Shown here in pieces: positions 1 through 6,448 of a DNA stretch of 17,499 bases. The notes under the pieces were generated by a model that searched no databases, was not told the DNA's origin, and worked only from the letters and a program-made list of their open reading frames with translations. The stretch spans positions 1 through 17,499 of the forward strand of contig CAIPLJ010000037.1 of NCBI GenBank assembly GCA_903865885.1, written 5' to 3'. The position numbers and the translations under genes were made by a program. The DNA comes from an uncultured Actinomycetes bacterium (lineage in GTDB: Bacteria; Actinomycetota; Actinomycetes; Nanopelagicales; Nanopelagicaceae). Within the stretch, counting starts at the first letter, position 1. Each line of letters starts with the position of its first letter.

Positions 1-1
1 A

Positions 2-1723
2 CTTGTTGTTGCGACACCACTGTTATTGCGCGAACTCATTGATAAGGGCGTCATTCCAAAGAATTCAGCCCTTGTGACCAAACTTGCGATATTAGTTGGT
101 GCACTTGCTGTACTTGATGCAGCCTTTAATATCTTTGGCCGTTGGTTCTCAGCGCGTATCGGTGAAGGCCTTATCTATGACCTTCGCTCAGAAGTCTTTG
201 CACATATTCAGCGACAATCCATCGCATTCTTTACACGCACACAGACAGGTGCGCTGATATCTCGCATCAATTCAGATGTCATGGGAGCCCAGCAAGCATT
301 TACCGGCACTCTCTCTGGTGTCGTCAGCAATATCGTCTCACTCGTTCTAGTAGTCACAACGATGATGATTCTTTCCTGGCAGATCACTGTAGTTTCACTC
401 CTTCTCCTACCTCTCTTTCTTTTGCCTACAAAGTGGGTTGGAAAGCAGATTCAAGCGTTGACGCGCGATGCATTTAATCTCAATGCAACGATGTCGAGCA
501 CTATGACAGAGCGCTTTAACGTCTCAGGTGCGCTCCTTGTAAATCTCTACGGTAAGCCAGCGAAGGAAGAGAACTTCTTCCGCACTAGAGCTCGAAAAGT
601 TGCAGATATCGGAATCCAAACTGCGATGCTTAACCGAGTCTTTTTCGTTGGTATTACAAGCGTCGCAGCCGTCGCAACTGCCTTTGCATATGGAATTGGT
701 GGCCACCTAGCTATCAGTGGTGCAATTTCGGTGGGAACACTTCTTGCCATTACGGCGCTTTTGATCCGACTCTATGGACCGCTAACAGCACTCTCTAATG
801 TCCGCATCGACGTGATGACATCTCTCGTATCTTTTGAACGGGTCTTTGAAGTGCTAGATCTACAGCCAATGATTACCGATAAGCCTGGCGCCAAGACTTT
901 AGACCGCAAAAATCTCTCCATCGCATTTAACGATGTTGCATTCTCTTATCCAAAGGCACAAGACATCTCACTTGCCTCTCTTGAATCTGCTTCACGACCA
1001 GAGACTATTGAAAGCGGGGAAGTACTCCGAGGAATCTCCTTCGATGCACCTGCTGGAACTCTGACTGCAATTGTTGGACCTTCAGGTGCGGGAAAGACGA
1101 CTATGAGTGCGCTCCTTCCTCGTCTCTACGATGTAACGCGCGGATCAATAACAATCGATGGGGAAGATATTCGAGATTTCACGGTGCAATCTCTTCGTGA
1201 TTCCATCGGCGTTGTGATGCAAGATGCTCATCTTTTCCATGAATCGATTTCAGAAAATCTTCGCTACGCTAAGGAAGATGCCACCGAAGAAGAGATGGTT
1301 GCGGCATGTAAAGCTGCTCAAATTTGGGATCTCATCTCTACTTTGCCTAATGGTTTCGACACAATGGTGGGCGAACGAGGACATCGACTATCTGGTGGAG
1401 AGAAGCAACGCTTAGCAATAGCCCGTTTACTTCTCAAAGCACCTGCCATTGTTATTCTCGATGAGGCGACAGCGCACCTTGACTCAGAGAATGAAGCGCT
1501 AGTTCAAGAGGCGCTCAAGCATGCGCTCAAGGGAAGAACATCAATTGTCATTGCGCACAGACTCAGTACCGTTATGGAAGCAGATCAGATTCTTGTCTTA
1601 GAGAAGGGGCTGATTGTCGAACGTGGTCGACATGAAGACCTTATCTCGCAGGGTGGTTTGTATTCAGAGCTCTTTGCGCGTCAAGACATCACTACGATTG
1701 AGAAAACGTCCGTAACCGATTAA
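2..1723 (+). CDS. ABC exporter, fused membrane and ATPase domains (5' end outside window)
   Basis: A half-transporter of the type I exporter (MsbA/LmrA-like) family that would dimerise in the cytoplasmic membrane and use ATP to export a substrate. The frame is open from base 2 and the residues before the TTG at 26 (a TPLLLRELIDKG block) fit the usual start of transmembrane helix 1, so that TTG is an internal Leu codon and the true start lies upstream. The first part is a six-helix membrane domain. The ATPase follows with Walker A GPSGAGKTT (1076-1102), signature LSGGEKQR (1388-1411), Walker B ILDEA with catalytic Glu at 1463-1465, and the switch His in IAHRLST at 1556-1558. All catalytic motifs are intact, so it should be active. 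The substrate cannot be told from sequence. Its last 60 bases overlap the convergent SURF1 gene, leaving no room for a terminator. Confidence 0.93.
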   Translation, partial: LVVATPLLLRELIDKGVIPKNSALVTKLAILVGALAVLDAAFNIFGRWFSARIGEGLIYDLRSEVFAHIQRQSIAFFTRTQTGALISRINSDVMGAQQAFTGTLSGVVSNIVSLVLVVTTMMILSWQITVVSLLLLPLFLLPTKWVGKQIQALTRDAFNLNATMSSTMTERFNVSGALLVNLYGKPAKEENFFRTRARKVADIGIQTAMLNRVFFVGITSVAAVATAFAYGIGGHLAISGAISVGTLLAITALLIRLYGPLTALSNVRIDVMTSLVSFERVFEVLDLQPMITDKPGAKTLDRKNLSIAFNDVAFSYPKAQDISLASLESASRPETIESGEVLRGISFDAPAGTLTAIVGPSGAGKTTMSALLPRLYDVTRGSITIDGEDIRDFTVQSLRDSIGVVMQDAHLFHESISENLRYAKEDATEEEMVAACKAAQIWDLISTLPNGFDTMVGERGHRLSGGEKQRLAIARLLLKAPAIVILDEATAHLDSENEALVQEALKHALKGRTSIVIAHRLSTVMEADQILVLEKGLIVERGRHEDLISQGGLYSELFARQDITTIEKTSVTD

Positions 1724-2386
1724 CCCTGCAAAGAAGATCCACTGCAGTGCGTATGCCATATGAGGACCATCAGATAGCTCTGGCAGTTGGGCGCTGACCT
1801 TTGGTGTCAGTGCTGAATCTGAACCGTCAATCAAATCGATATAGAAATTCTCAGACTCTGTACCAGATTGCGCATTGGCTTTGGCAATCAATCCAGTTGA
1901 TGATCCTTGGGGGATTGCAAAAAATGAACCTTGAGGCAGTGATGAATCTAAACGCAATCGCCCGGTGATTGAGACTTGCTCAGAAGGAATTAAAGGTAGT
2001 TCGGGGCGCGTTGTAGCGCTGGCACCGGCTTTTACCCATCCGCAATCGACCCAGAAAGTTTCTCCTTCTACATCCGTAAATCGCGTGAGAAGTTCAAAGC
2101 CGTAGACACCATCAGAGTATGAATTGCGAAGCAGAATTTGTGACTTTCCGTCAAAGGATCCGCTAACTGTTACAGGCTGCCATTCATGAACTGTGACATT
2201 GCCAGTCACGCTTCGAAGCTCAACGGGCTCCATACTCGAATTGGTCTCGATGAGAAAGTTCCTCGCATGTCGTGCAACGCCTCGGTGATATTGCCATTGC
2301 GCCGCCCATAAGCAGAGTGCGATTAGAAGGATTGCTAGTAAAGATTTGAGAATTGAATACTTTTCGCGCTGTATTGAACTACTCAA
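1664..2386 (-). CDS. SURF1 family protein (cytochrome oxidase assembly)
   Basis: A 240-residue protein with the SURF1 layout: an N-terminal membrane helix (about 12-29) running into LWAAQWQYHRG, a large extracytoplasmic domain, and a second helix near 209-227 preceded by HMAYALQW. The central block ending VDCGWV (113-118) matches the family's V-N-R-G-W-V motif, with Cys in place of the usual Arg. SURF1 proteins assist assembly or haem insertion of aa3-type cytochrome c oxidase, so an aerobic respiratory chain is implied; no oxidase genes lie in the window. The start overlaps the end of the upstream DUF3099 gene by 8 bp, suggesting translational coupling. The 3' end runs 60 bp into the convergent ABC exporter gene. 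The family call is firm; the exact oxidase partner is inferred. Confidence 0.88.
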   Translation of the reverse strand: MSSSIQREKYSILKSLLAILLIALCLWAAQWQYHRGVARHARNFLIETNSSMEPVELRSVTGNVTVHEWQPVTVSGSFDGKSQILLRNSYSDGVYGFELLTRFTDVEGETFWVDCGWVKAGASATTRPELPLIPSEQVSITGRLRLDSSLPQGSFFAIPQGSSTGLIAKANAQSGTESENFYIDLIDGSDSALTPKVSAQLPELSDGPHMAYALQWIFFAGLIGYGRFLNRSDVLTRKEL

Positions 2387-2651
2387 TTCCTCGCGGCCTC
2401 TTCTTCAAGATTGATGCACCTGGAATAACGGTTTCGCGACCGGCATTTGCAACAACGACTGCGATGTAAGGAAGAGTCACAGCTCCAAGGAGAGCAAACC
2501 AACGGAACGGACTAGGCAGTACAACGGTAAGAATGAAGCAGGCTGTTCGAATCATCATCGAGATGAAATAGCGACGTTGTCTCGCAGACTGGTCAGTAGA
2601 TAAGCCTTTTGGCGCGCTAGTGATGTCATATACGTCATCTTCTTTAGCCAT
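2379..2651 (-). CDS. DUF3099 family small membrane protein
   Basis: A 90-residue protein with a charged N-terminus, an ITSAP block near residues 10-14, then two predicted membrane helices (about 29-46 and 51-71) with the family-like segments RRYFISMMIRTACF and LPYIAVVVANAG, and a basic tail. This matches DUF3099, a family of unknown function found in actinobacteria, often beside SURF1 as here. It is first in a two-gene minus-strand unit, overlapping SURF1 by 8 bp, so a role near respiratory-chain assembly is possible but only inferred from position. There is no Shine-Dalgarno sequence; a TACTGT hexamer ends six bases before the ATG, pointing to a leaderless transcript. Confidence 0.8.
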   Translation of the reverse strand: MAKEDDVYDITSAPKGLSTDQSARQRRYFISMMIRTACFILTVVLPSPFRWFALLGAVTLPYIAVVVANAGRETVIPGASILKKRPRGIE

Positions 2652-2678
2652 GGCGCAACAGTAGGGTAGTTTTCTCTC

Positions 2679-3392
2679 ATGAGCGACTCGACCTCGATTG
2701 CACTTGTTACCGGCGGAAATCGTGGAATCGGTTTAGCAATTGCGACAGCACTCAAGGCAGCAGGTCATCGCGTCGTAGTCACATATCGCAGCGGAACGCC
2801 TCCAGTGGGTTTCGATTCAGTGCAGATGGATGTCACAGATTCTGAAAGCATTGAAGCAGGTTTTGCAAAAATTGAGGCAGAAATTGGTCAACCTGAAATC
2901 ATCGTAGCTAATGCAGGTATTACAAAAGATACCTTGGTCTTACGAATGACTGATGAAGATTTTGAATCTGTTATTAATGCAAATCTCACCGGAGCATTTC
3001 GCGTCAGCAAGCGCGCAACTAAAGGTCTACTTAAATTAAAACGCGGTCGCTTGATTTTTATCGGTTCCGTTGTCGGGGGAGTAGGGGCTGCCGGTCAAGT
3101 TAATTACTCTGCTTCAAAGTCTGGTCTGGTCGGGATGGCGCGATCTTTCGCTCGCGAGCTTGGCAGTCGCGGCATTACTTCAAATGTGATTGCTCCAGGA
3201 TTTGTCGAGACAGACATGACAGCAGAACTCGATGACAAGCGCCGTTCAGATATCGCCGCACAAGTTCCACTTGCACGTTTCTGCACTGCCCAAGAAATTG
3301 CAGATGTAGTTGCTTTTATTGCATCGCCACAGGCGAGCTATATCACCGGTGCCATCATTCCTGTTGATGGCGGATTAGGAATGGGTCACTAA
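2679..3392 (+). CDS. fabG: 3-oxoacyl-[ACP] reductase
   Basis: A classical short-chain dehydrogenase of 237 residues. It should reduce 3-oxoacyl-ACP to 3-hydroxyacyl-ACP with NADPH in cytoplasmic type II fatty-acid synthesis. The cofactor motif TGGNRGIG is at 11-18, NAG at 78-80, and the catalytic tetrad Asn102, Ser130, Tyr143, Lys147 is complete (YSASK at 143-147). The C-terminal ITGAIIPVDGGLGMGH is typical of FabG. Only two bases separate it from fabI, the next reductase in the elongation cycle, as in the mycobacterial mabA-inhA pair; this supports FabG over a generic dehydrogenase. The ATG at 2679 lacks a Shine-Dalgarno sequence and follows a TAGTTT hexamer by six bases, suggesting a leaderless mRNA. 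Confidence 0.93.
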   Translation: MSDSTSIALVTGGNRGIGLAIATALKAAGHRVVVTYRSGTPPVGFDSVQMDVTDSESIEAGFAKIEAEIGQPEIIVANAGITKDTLVLRMTDEDFESVINANLTGAFRVSKRATKGLLKLKRGRLIFIGSVVGGVGAAGQVNYSASKSGLVGMARSFARELGSRGITSNVIAPGFVETDMTAELDDKRRSDIAAQVPLARFCTAQEIADVVAFIASPQASYITGAIIPVDGGLGMGH

Positions 3393-3394
3393 GC

Positions 3395-4162
3395 ATGGGC
3401 ATCCTTCAAGGCAAGAATATTCTCGTCACTGGCGTTCTCACTGATGGCTCTATCGCATTTCATATTGCGAAGATTGCACAAGAAGAAGGCGCGACTGTCC
3501 TTCTGACAGGTTTTGGTCGCGCCCTTAGTCTGACAACTCGTATTGCAGGTCGACTTCCACAAACACCACCAATTATCGAACTCGATGTGACCAATCAAGA
3601 GCACCTCGATGGATTGGCTGCCGAAGTGAAGAAACATGTGCCACATCTCGATGGCGTTGTGCACTCCATCGGATTCGCACCCGAGGCAGCGCTGGGTGGC
3701 AACTTTCTCAATACTGCGTGGGAAGATGTTGCAACAGCAGTTCACGTCTCCGCATACTCTCTTAAGTCACTCACCATGGCATGCAAACCAACTTTTCAAG
3801 GTGGCGCATCAGTTGTTGGACTCGACTTTGATGCGCAAGTTGCCTGGCCGAAGTACGACTGGATGGGAGTTGCAAAGGCGGCTCTTGAATCCACATCTCG
3901 CTACTTAGCGCGTGATCTTGGCGCTGAAAATATTCGTATCAACCTTGTTGCAGCAGGTCCTATTCGCACGATGGCTGCTAAATCAATTCCAGGCTTTGAT
4001 GAATTTGAAAAGGTCTGGAACGATCGCAGCCCTCTCGAATGGGATGTCACAGATCCCGTTCCTGCAGCAAAGGCAGCAGTTGCTCTCTTAAGTGATTGGT
4101 TCCCAAAGACAACTGCCGAAATCATCCATGTCGATGGTGGGCTTCATGGAATGGGCGCATGA
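3395..4162 (+). CDS. fabI: Enoyl-[ACP] reductase (NADH), InhA-like FabI
   Basis: A 255-residue enoyl-ACP reductase that carries out the last step of each fatty-acid elongation round. It closely follows the InhA pattern from the N-terminus (LTDGSIAFHIAKIAQEEGA) through ELDVTNQEHL, HSIGF (90-94, with the NADH-site Ser91), VGLDFD (141-146) and YDWMGVAKAALES, where Tyr154 and Lys161 are catalytic. By hand alignment it is about ten residues shorter than InhA in the substrate-binding loop after AAGPIRT, which fits ordinary rather than very long acyl chains. It lies two bases after fabG, so the two are co-transcribed. Its last codons fall in a 35-bp tandem repeat, and its stop codon overlaps an ATG as ATGA. 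Confidence 0.94.
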   Translation: MGILQGKNILVTGVLTDGSIAFHIAKIAQEEGATVLLTGFGRALSLTTRIAGRLPQTPPIIELDVTNQEHLDGLAAEVKKHVPHLDGVVHSIGFAPEAALGGNFLNTAWEDVATAVHVSAYSLKSLTMACKPTFQGGASVVGLDFDAQVAWPKYDWMGVAKAALESTSRYLARDLGAENIRINLVAAGPIRTMAAKSIPGFDEFEKVWNDRSPLEWDVTDPVPAAKAAVALLSDWFPKTTAEIIHVDGGLHGMGA

Positions 4163-4226
4163 CTGAAGTCATCGCCCTATATGGAATGGGCGCATGACTG
4201 AAGTCATCGCCCTATATGGAATGGGC
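4146..4226 (+). repeat. 35-bp direct tandem repeat, two full copies plus 11 bases
   Basis: Copy 1 is 4146-4180 and copy 2 is 4181-4215, identical base for base; a third copy starts at 4216 and diverges after 11 bases. The repeat begins inside fabI and carries its last codons and stop. Each copy contains an inverted repeat (4153-4177 and 4188-4212) with arms gggcg-c-atgac and gtcat-cgccc around a tgaa loop, one base bulged. No T run follows either hairpin. Each copy also makes an ATGA overlap, giving two 12-codon reading frames (4159-4197 MTEVIALYGMGA and 4194-4232 MTEVIALYGMGT). Likely a recent slippage duplication of a terminator-like or regulatory hairpin. Confidence 0.9.
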
Positions 4227-4232
4227 ACTTAA

Positions 4233-4445
4233 TCACGCACGGATTTTCCATTCCCAGCCCGCTCAGGTAGCCTTACCCACAGACCAGTAGCCACGGCTGC
4301 TGCAAGAGGAGCTCACCGCTCCCACCTCTACTGCTTCGGCGGATTGGTTAGTCGGAAGTAAACCTGTGAAAGGTTTTACTCTCCCTATGCGGTGCGCGAT
4401 TTCTGCGGCAACTTGGATACTCAAGAACCGAACATAGGAGCAGAA
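4233..4445 (+). promoter_or_regulatory. Structured untranslated leader of infC
   Basis: This non-coding stretch upstream of infC contains three compact hairpins: 4285-4302 (cagtagc / gctgctg, loop cacg, one G-U pair), 4308-4322 (ggagc / gctcc, loop tcacc) and 4358-4379 (gtaaacct / aggttttac, loop gtgaa, one bulge). Bacterial IF3-L35-L20 operons are commonly autoregulated through their leader by IF3 or L20, so a regulatory role is plausible. I could not place the promoter with confidence; it may lie within or just after the fabI repeat. I do not recognise a named RNA family here. Confidence 0.45.
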
Positions 4446-4448
4446 ATC
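4436..4448 (+). promoter_or_regulatory. Ribosome binding site deciding the ATC start of infC
   Basis: The sequence aggag (4436-4440) lies five bases before ATC at 4446-4448. It is the only good Shine-Dalgarno sequence near the conserved start of IF3. The in-frame GTG at 4392 has none. This supports the rare start codon ATC. Confidence 0.7.
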
Positions 4449-5036
4449 ACAACAGAGCCGCGCATTAACGACCGTATCCGCACACCCCAGATTCGTCTCA
4501 TCAATTACACCGGTGAACAAGTTGGAGTTGTAGATATCGAAGCAGCGCTAGCAATGGCAGATGAAATCGGATTAGATCTCGTTGAGATCGCGCCCGAAGC
4601 AAATCCGCCAGTGTGCAAGATCATGGACTTCGGCAAGTACAAGTACCAGGAAGCACAGAAAGCTCGCGAAGCACGTCAGAACCAGACCCACATTGTGGTG
4701 AAGGAAGTGCGTATGACACCAAAGATTGAAAATCACGACTACGAGACAAAGCGCTCGGCAGTCGAGAAGTTCCTTAAAGGTGGCGACAAGGTGAAGATCA
4801 CGATGAAGTTCCGTGGCCGTGAACAAACACGTCCAGAGCTTGGGTTCAAACTCTTGCAACGTCTTGCAGAAGATGTGAAAGAGATTGCATTCGTGGAGTT
4901 CGCTCCTAAGCAAGAAGGTCGACAGATGACGATGGTTCTAGGACCAACGAAGAAGAAGACCGAAGCGGTAGCAGAACAGAAGGCGGCGCGAGCTGCCAAA
5001 GTAAAGGCTGCTGAAGAAGAAGCAGCTGCACACTAG
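4446..5036 (+). CDS. infC: Translation initiation factor IF-3, predicted ATC start
   Basis: IF-3 binds the 30S subunit, keeps 50S off and checks the start codon-initiator tRNA pairing. From the ATC at 4446 the protein is 196 residues, beginning TTEPRINDRIRTPQIRLI after the initiator, which lines up with the start of other actinobacterial IF3 proteins. The N-terminal domain includes GEQVGVVDIEAAL and LVEIAPEANPPVCKIMDFGKYKY, followed by a basic linker helix. The C-terminal domain includes KVKITMKFRGREQTRPELG and RQMTMVLGP, and ends in an Ala/Lys/Glu-rich tail. A longer version from GTG 4392 would add 18 residues unlike the family and has no ribosome binding site. IF3 genes with ATT or ATC starts are known to be repressed by IF3 itself, so autoregulation is likely. 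It is first in the operon with rpmI and rplT. Confidence 0.92.
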   Translation: MTTEPRINDRIRTPQIRLINYTGEQVGVVDIEAALAMADEIGLDLVEIAPEANPPVCKIMDFGKYKYQEAQKAREARQNQTHIVVKEVRMTPKIENHDYETKRSAVEKFLKGGDKVKITMKFRGREQTRPELGFKLLQRLAEDVKEIAFVEFAPKQEGRQMTMVLGPTKKKTEAVAEQKAARAAKVKAAEEEAAAH

Positions 5037-5069
5037 TTTTCACAACGACGAAGTAACAGGAGAAGATAA

Positions 5070-5267
5070 ATGCCAAAGATGAAAACCCACAGTGGTGCGA
5101 AGAAGACCTTCCGCGTCACAGGTACAGGAAAGATCATGCACGAGCGTGCAGGCAAGCGCCACCTTTTGGAGCACAAGTCATCACGCGTTACTCGTCGTTT
5201 GAGCCAAGAGTCATCAGCAAAATCAACCGTCACAATGACAGCCAAGCGCATGCTTGGTTTGAAGTAA
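5070..5267 (+). CDS. rpmI: Large-subunit ribosomal protein L35 (bL35)
   Basis: A 65-residue basic protein beginning MPKMKTHSGAKKTFRVTGTG, the L35 signature, with the expected HERAGKRHLLEHKSS middle and a C-terminal AKRMLGLK. The length matches the family. It has a clear Shine-Dalgarno sequence (caggag, eight or nine bases before the ATG). It sits 33 bases after infC and 12 bases before rplT in the standard IF3-L35-L20 operon. Confidence 0.97.
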   Translation: MPKMKTHSGAKKTFRVTGTGKIMHERAGKRHLLEHKSSRVTRRLSQESSAKSTVTMTAKRMLGLK

Positions 5268-5279
5268 GGGAGTCGACCA

Positions 5280-5639
5280 ATGAGAGTCAAGCGCGGAGTA
5301 CACGCAGCAAAGAAGCGTCGCACAACTCTTGAACGTGCAGCCGGATATCGCGGTCAACGTTCACGTCTTTTCACAAAGGCGAAAGAGCAAGTTACGCACT
5401 CAATGGTTTACGCCTTCAACGATCGTAAAGATAAGAAGGGCGATTTCCGTCAGCTATGGATTCAGCGTATTAACGCTGCAGCCCGCGAAAATGGAATGAC
5501 CTACAACCGCTTCATCCAGGGCCTTAAGGCATCTGGCCTTGAAGTAGATCGTCGCGTTCTTTCAGATATCGCAACGAATGATCCAGCAGCATTTAAGGTT
5601 CTCGTGGATGTTTCACGCAAGAACCTTCCTGCAGCATAA
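5280..5639 (+). CDS. rplT: Large-subunit ribosomal protein L20 (bL20)
   Basis: A 119-residue protein with the L20 pattern: basic N-terminal extension MRVKRGVHAAKKRRTTLERA, GYRGQRSRLFTKAKEQV, and the globular C-terminal part with RDKKGDFRQLW-like residues (RKDKKGDFRQLWIQRINAA), YNRFIQGLK and GLEVDRRVLSDIA. L20 binds 23S rRNA early in 50S assembly and in several bacteria also represses its own operon by binding the mRNA. A ggGAG Shine-Dalgarno sequence lies eight bases or so upstream. It ends 13 bases before the methyltransferase start, and a strong hairpin follows at 5661-5698. Confidence 0.97.
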   Translation: MRVKRGVHAAKKRRTTLERAAGYRGQRSRLFTKAKEQVTHSMVYAFNDRKDKKGDFRQLWIQRINAAARENGMTYNRFIQGLKASGLEVDRRVLSDIATNDPAAFKVLVDVSRKNLPAA

Positions 5640-5652
5640 GTAATACATACCA

Positions 5653-6438
5653 ATGATTGAGAGCCTTCACTCGCCACATGTTGCGCGAGTGAAGGCTCTT
5701 ATTGGTTCTAAGGGTGCAAAAGAGCGTCGCGAACAAGGCCTCTTTGCCGCCGAAGGTGTGCAATGTGCACGCGAGGCTCTGACATCCACAAGCGGGCCGC
5801 AATTAAAGCTTCTCTACGGTACAGAAACTGGCCTCTCGAAAATTTCTGAGCTCGACCTTTCTAGCGTTGAGATCGTTGAAGTAAGCGATGCGGTTATGAA
5901 AGCAATGTCAGATACCGTCTCACCACAGGGTTTAATCTCACTCTGTTACAAACCTGATTCCGACTTCGCAGAATTATCTGCCACGGGTTCTTCACGATTT
6001 ATTTACCTGCATGAAATTCAAGACCCAGGCAATGCCGGAACAATACTGCGTACCGCAGATGCAATGGGCAGTTCAGCTGTGATCACATCGCCCGATTCAG
6101 TCGATATGTACTCACCTAAAGTCGTTCGTGCGACCGCTGGTTCTCTGTGGCACATTCCAGTATTTGAAGGTATTACATTTAATCGTGTAGATAAGCAATT
6201 CCCTTCAATTGCCAGATACCTTCTCTCATCCCATGCAACGAAATCAATTCTGGATATCTCGGTTTCTGGAGATTGCATAGCGATCTTTGGAAATGAAGCC
6301 AGGGGAGTAGATGCAGCTGCGTTGGGAGCAAGCGTTACAGAAGTGACTATTCCAATGGCCGGACGTGCCGAGAGTCTCAACTTATCCGCTGCCGCTTCCA
6401 TCGTTATGTTCACCCTTTCTTCAAAGGTGGCAGGTTAG
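5653..6438 (+). CDS. TrmH/SpoU-family RNA 2'-O-methyltransferase
   Basis: A 261-residue SPOUT methyltransferase. The N-terminal substrate-binding part (about 1-105) starts SLHSPHVARVKALIGSKGAKER and contains FAAEGVQ, as in the TsnR/RlmB-like group. The trefoil-knot catalytic domain has motif 1 IQDPGNAGTILRTADAMG (122-139, with Asn127 and Arg133), motif 2 FGNEARGVD (212-220) and motif 3 IPMAGRAESLNLSAAASI (233-250). It would transfer methyl from S-adenosylmethionine to a ribose 2'-OH of rRNA, probably 23S, though the target nucleotide cannot be told; genes of this family often sit between rplT and pheS. The ATG at 5653 has no Shine-Dalgarno sequence, and codons 3-16 encode a 13-bp perfect hairpin that may limit expression. 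Confidence 0.9.
   Translation: MIESLHSPHVARVKALIGSKGAKERREQGLFAAEGVQCAREALTSTSGPQLKLLYGTETGLSKISELDLSSVEIVEVSDAVMKAMSDTVSPQGLISLCYKPDSDFAELSATGSSRFIYLHEIQDPGNAGTILRTADAMGSSAVITSPDSVDMYSPKVVRATAGSLWHIPVFEGITFNRVDKQFPSIARYLLSSHATKSILDISVSGDCIAIFGNEARGVDAAALGASVTEVTIPMAGRAESLNLSAAASIVMFTLSSKVAG
5661..5698 (+). terminator. 13-bp perfect hairpin inside the methyltransferase start, possible terminator or attenuator
   Basis: Left arm gagccttcactcg (5661-5673) and right arm cgagtgaaggctc (5686-5698) are exact complements around a 12-base loop, followed by ttattggtt. It lies 22 bases after the rplT stop and eight bases into the next CDS. The stem is long enough to end transcription of the ribosomal-protein operon, but the trailing T tract is weak. 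It could instead hide the methyltransferase start from ribosomes. The hairpin is directly seen; the role is inferred. Confidence 0.55.
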
Positions 6439-6441
6439 AAT
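6436..6441 (+). promoter_or_regulatory. Probable -10 element of a leaderless pheS promoter
   Basis: TAGAAT, a near-consensus sigma70 -10, ends seven bases before the pheS ATG and includes the stop codon of the methyltransferase gene. There is no Shine-Dalgarno sequence before pheS and no clear -35. The spacing would put the transcription start at or next to the ATG. Confidence 0.45.
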
Positions 6442-6448
6442 TACCTCC

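Noticed and set aside
26..28. TTG start for the ABC exporter
   Set aside because: The frame is open to the window edge and the upstream residues fit the first helix, so this is an internal Leu codon.
4159..4232. The MTEVIALYGMG frame as the start of a real gene after fabI
   Set aside because: Both copies stop after 12 codons and nothing coding follows in frame; kept only as a repeat observation.
4262..4400. Sigma70 promoter for infC within its leader
   Set aside because: TAGCCT (4268) and TACTCT (4377) resemble -10 elements, but neither has a reasonable -35 or fits the expected start.
4392..4445. GTG start of infC giving an 18-residue longer IF3
   Set aside because: No ribosome binding site, and the added residues do not resemble IF3 N-termini.
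6365..6448. Upstream ATG extending pheS by 28 residues
   Set aside because: It lies inside the methyltransferase motif 3 region and the added residues do not resemble PheS.
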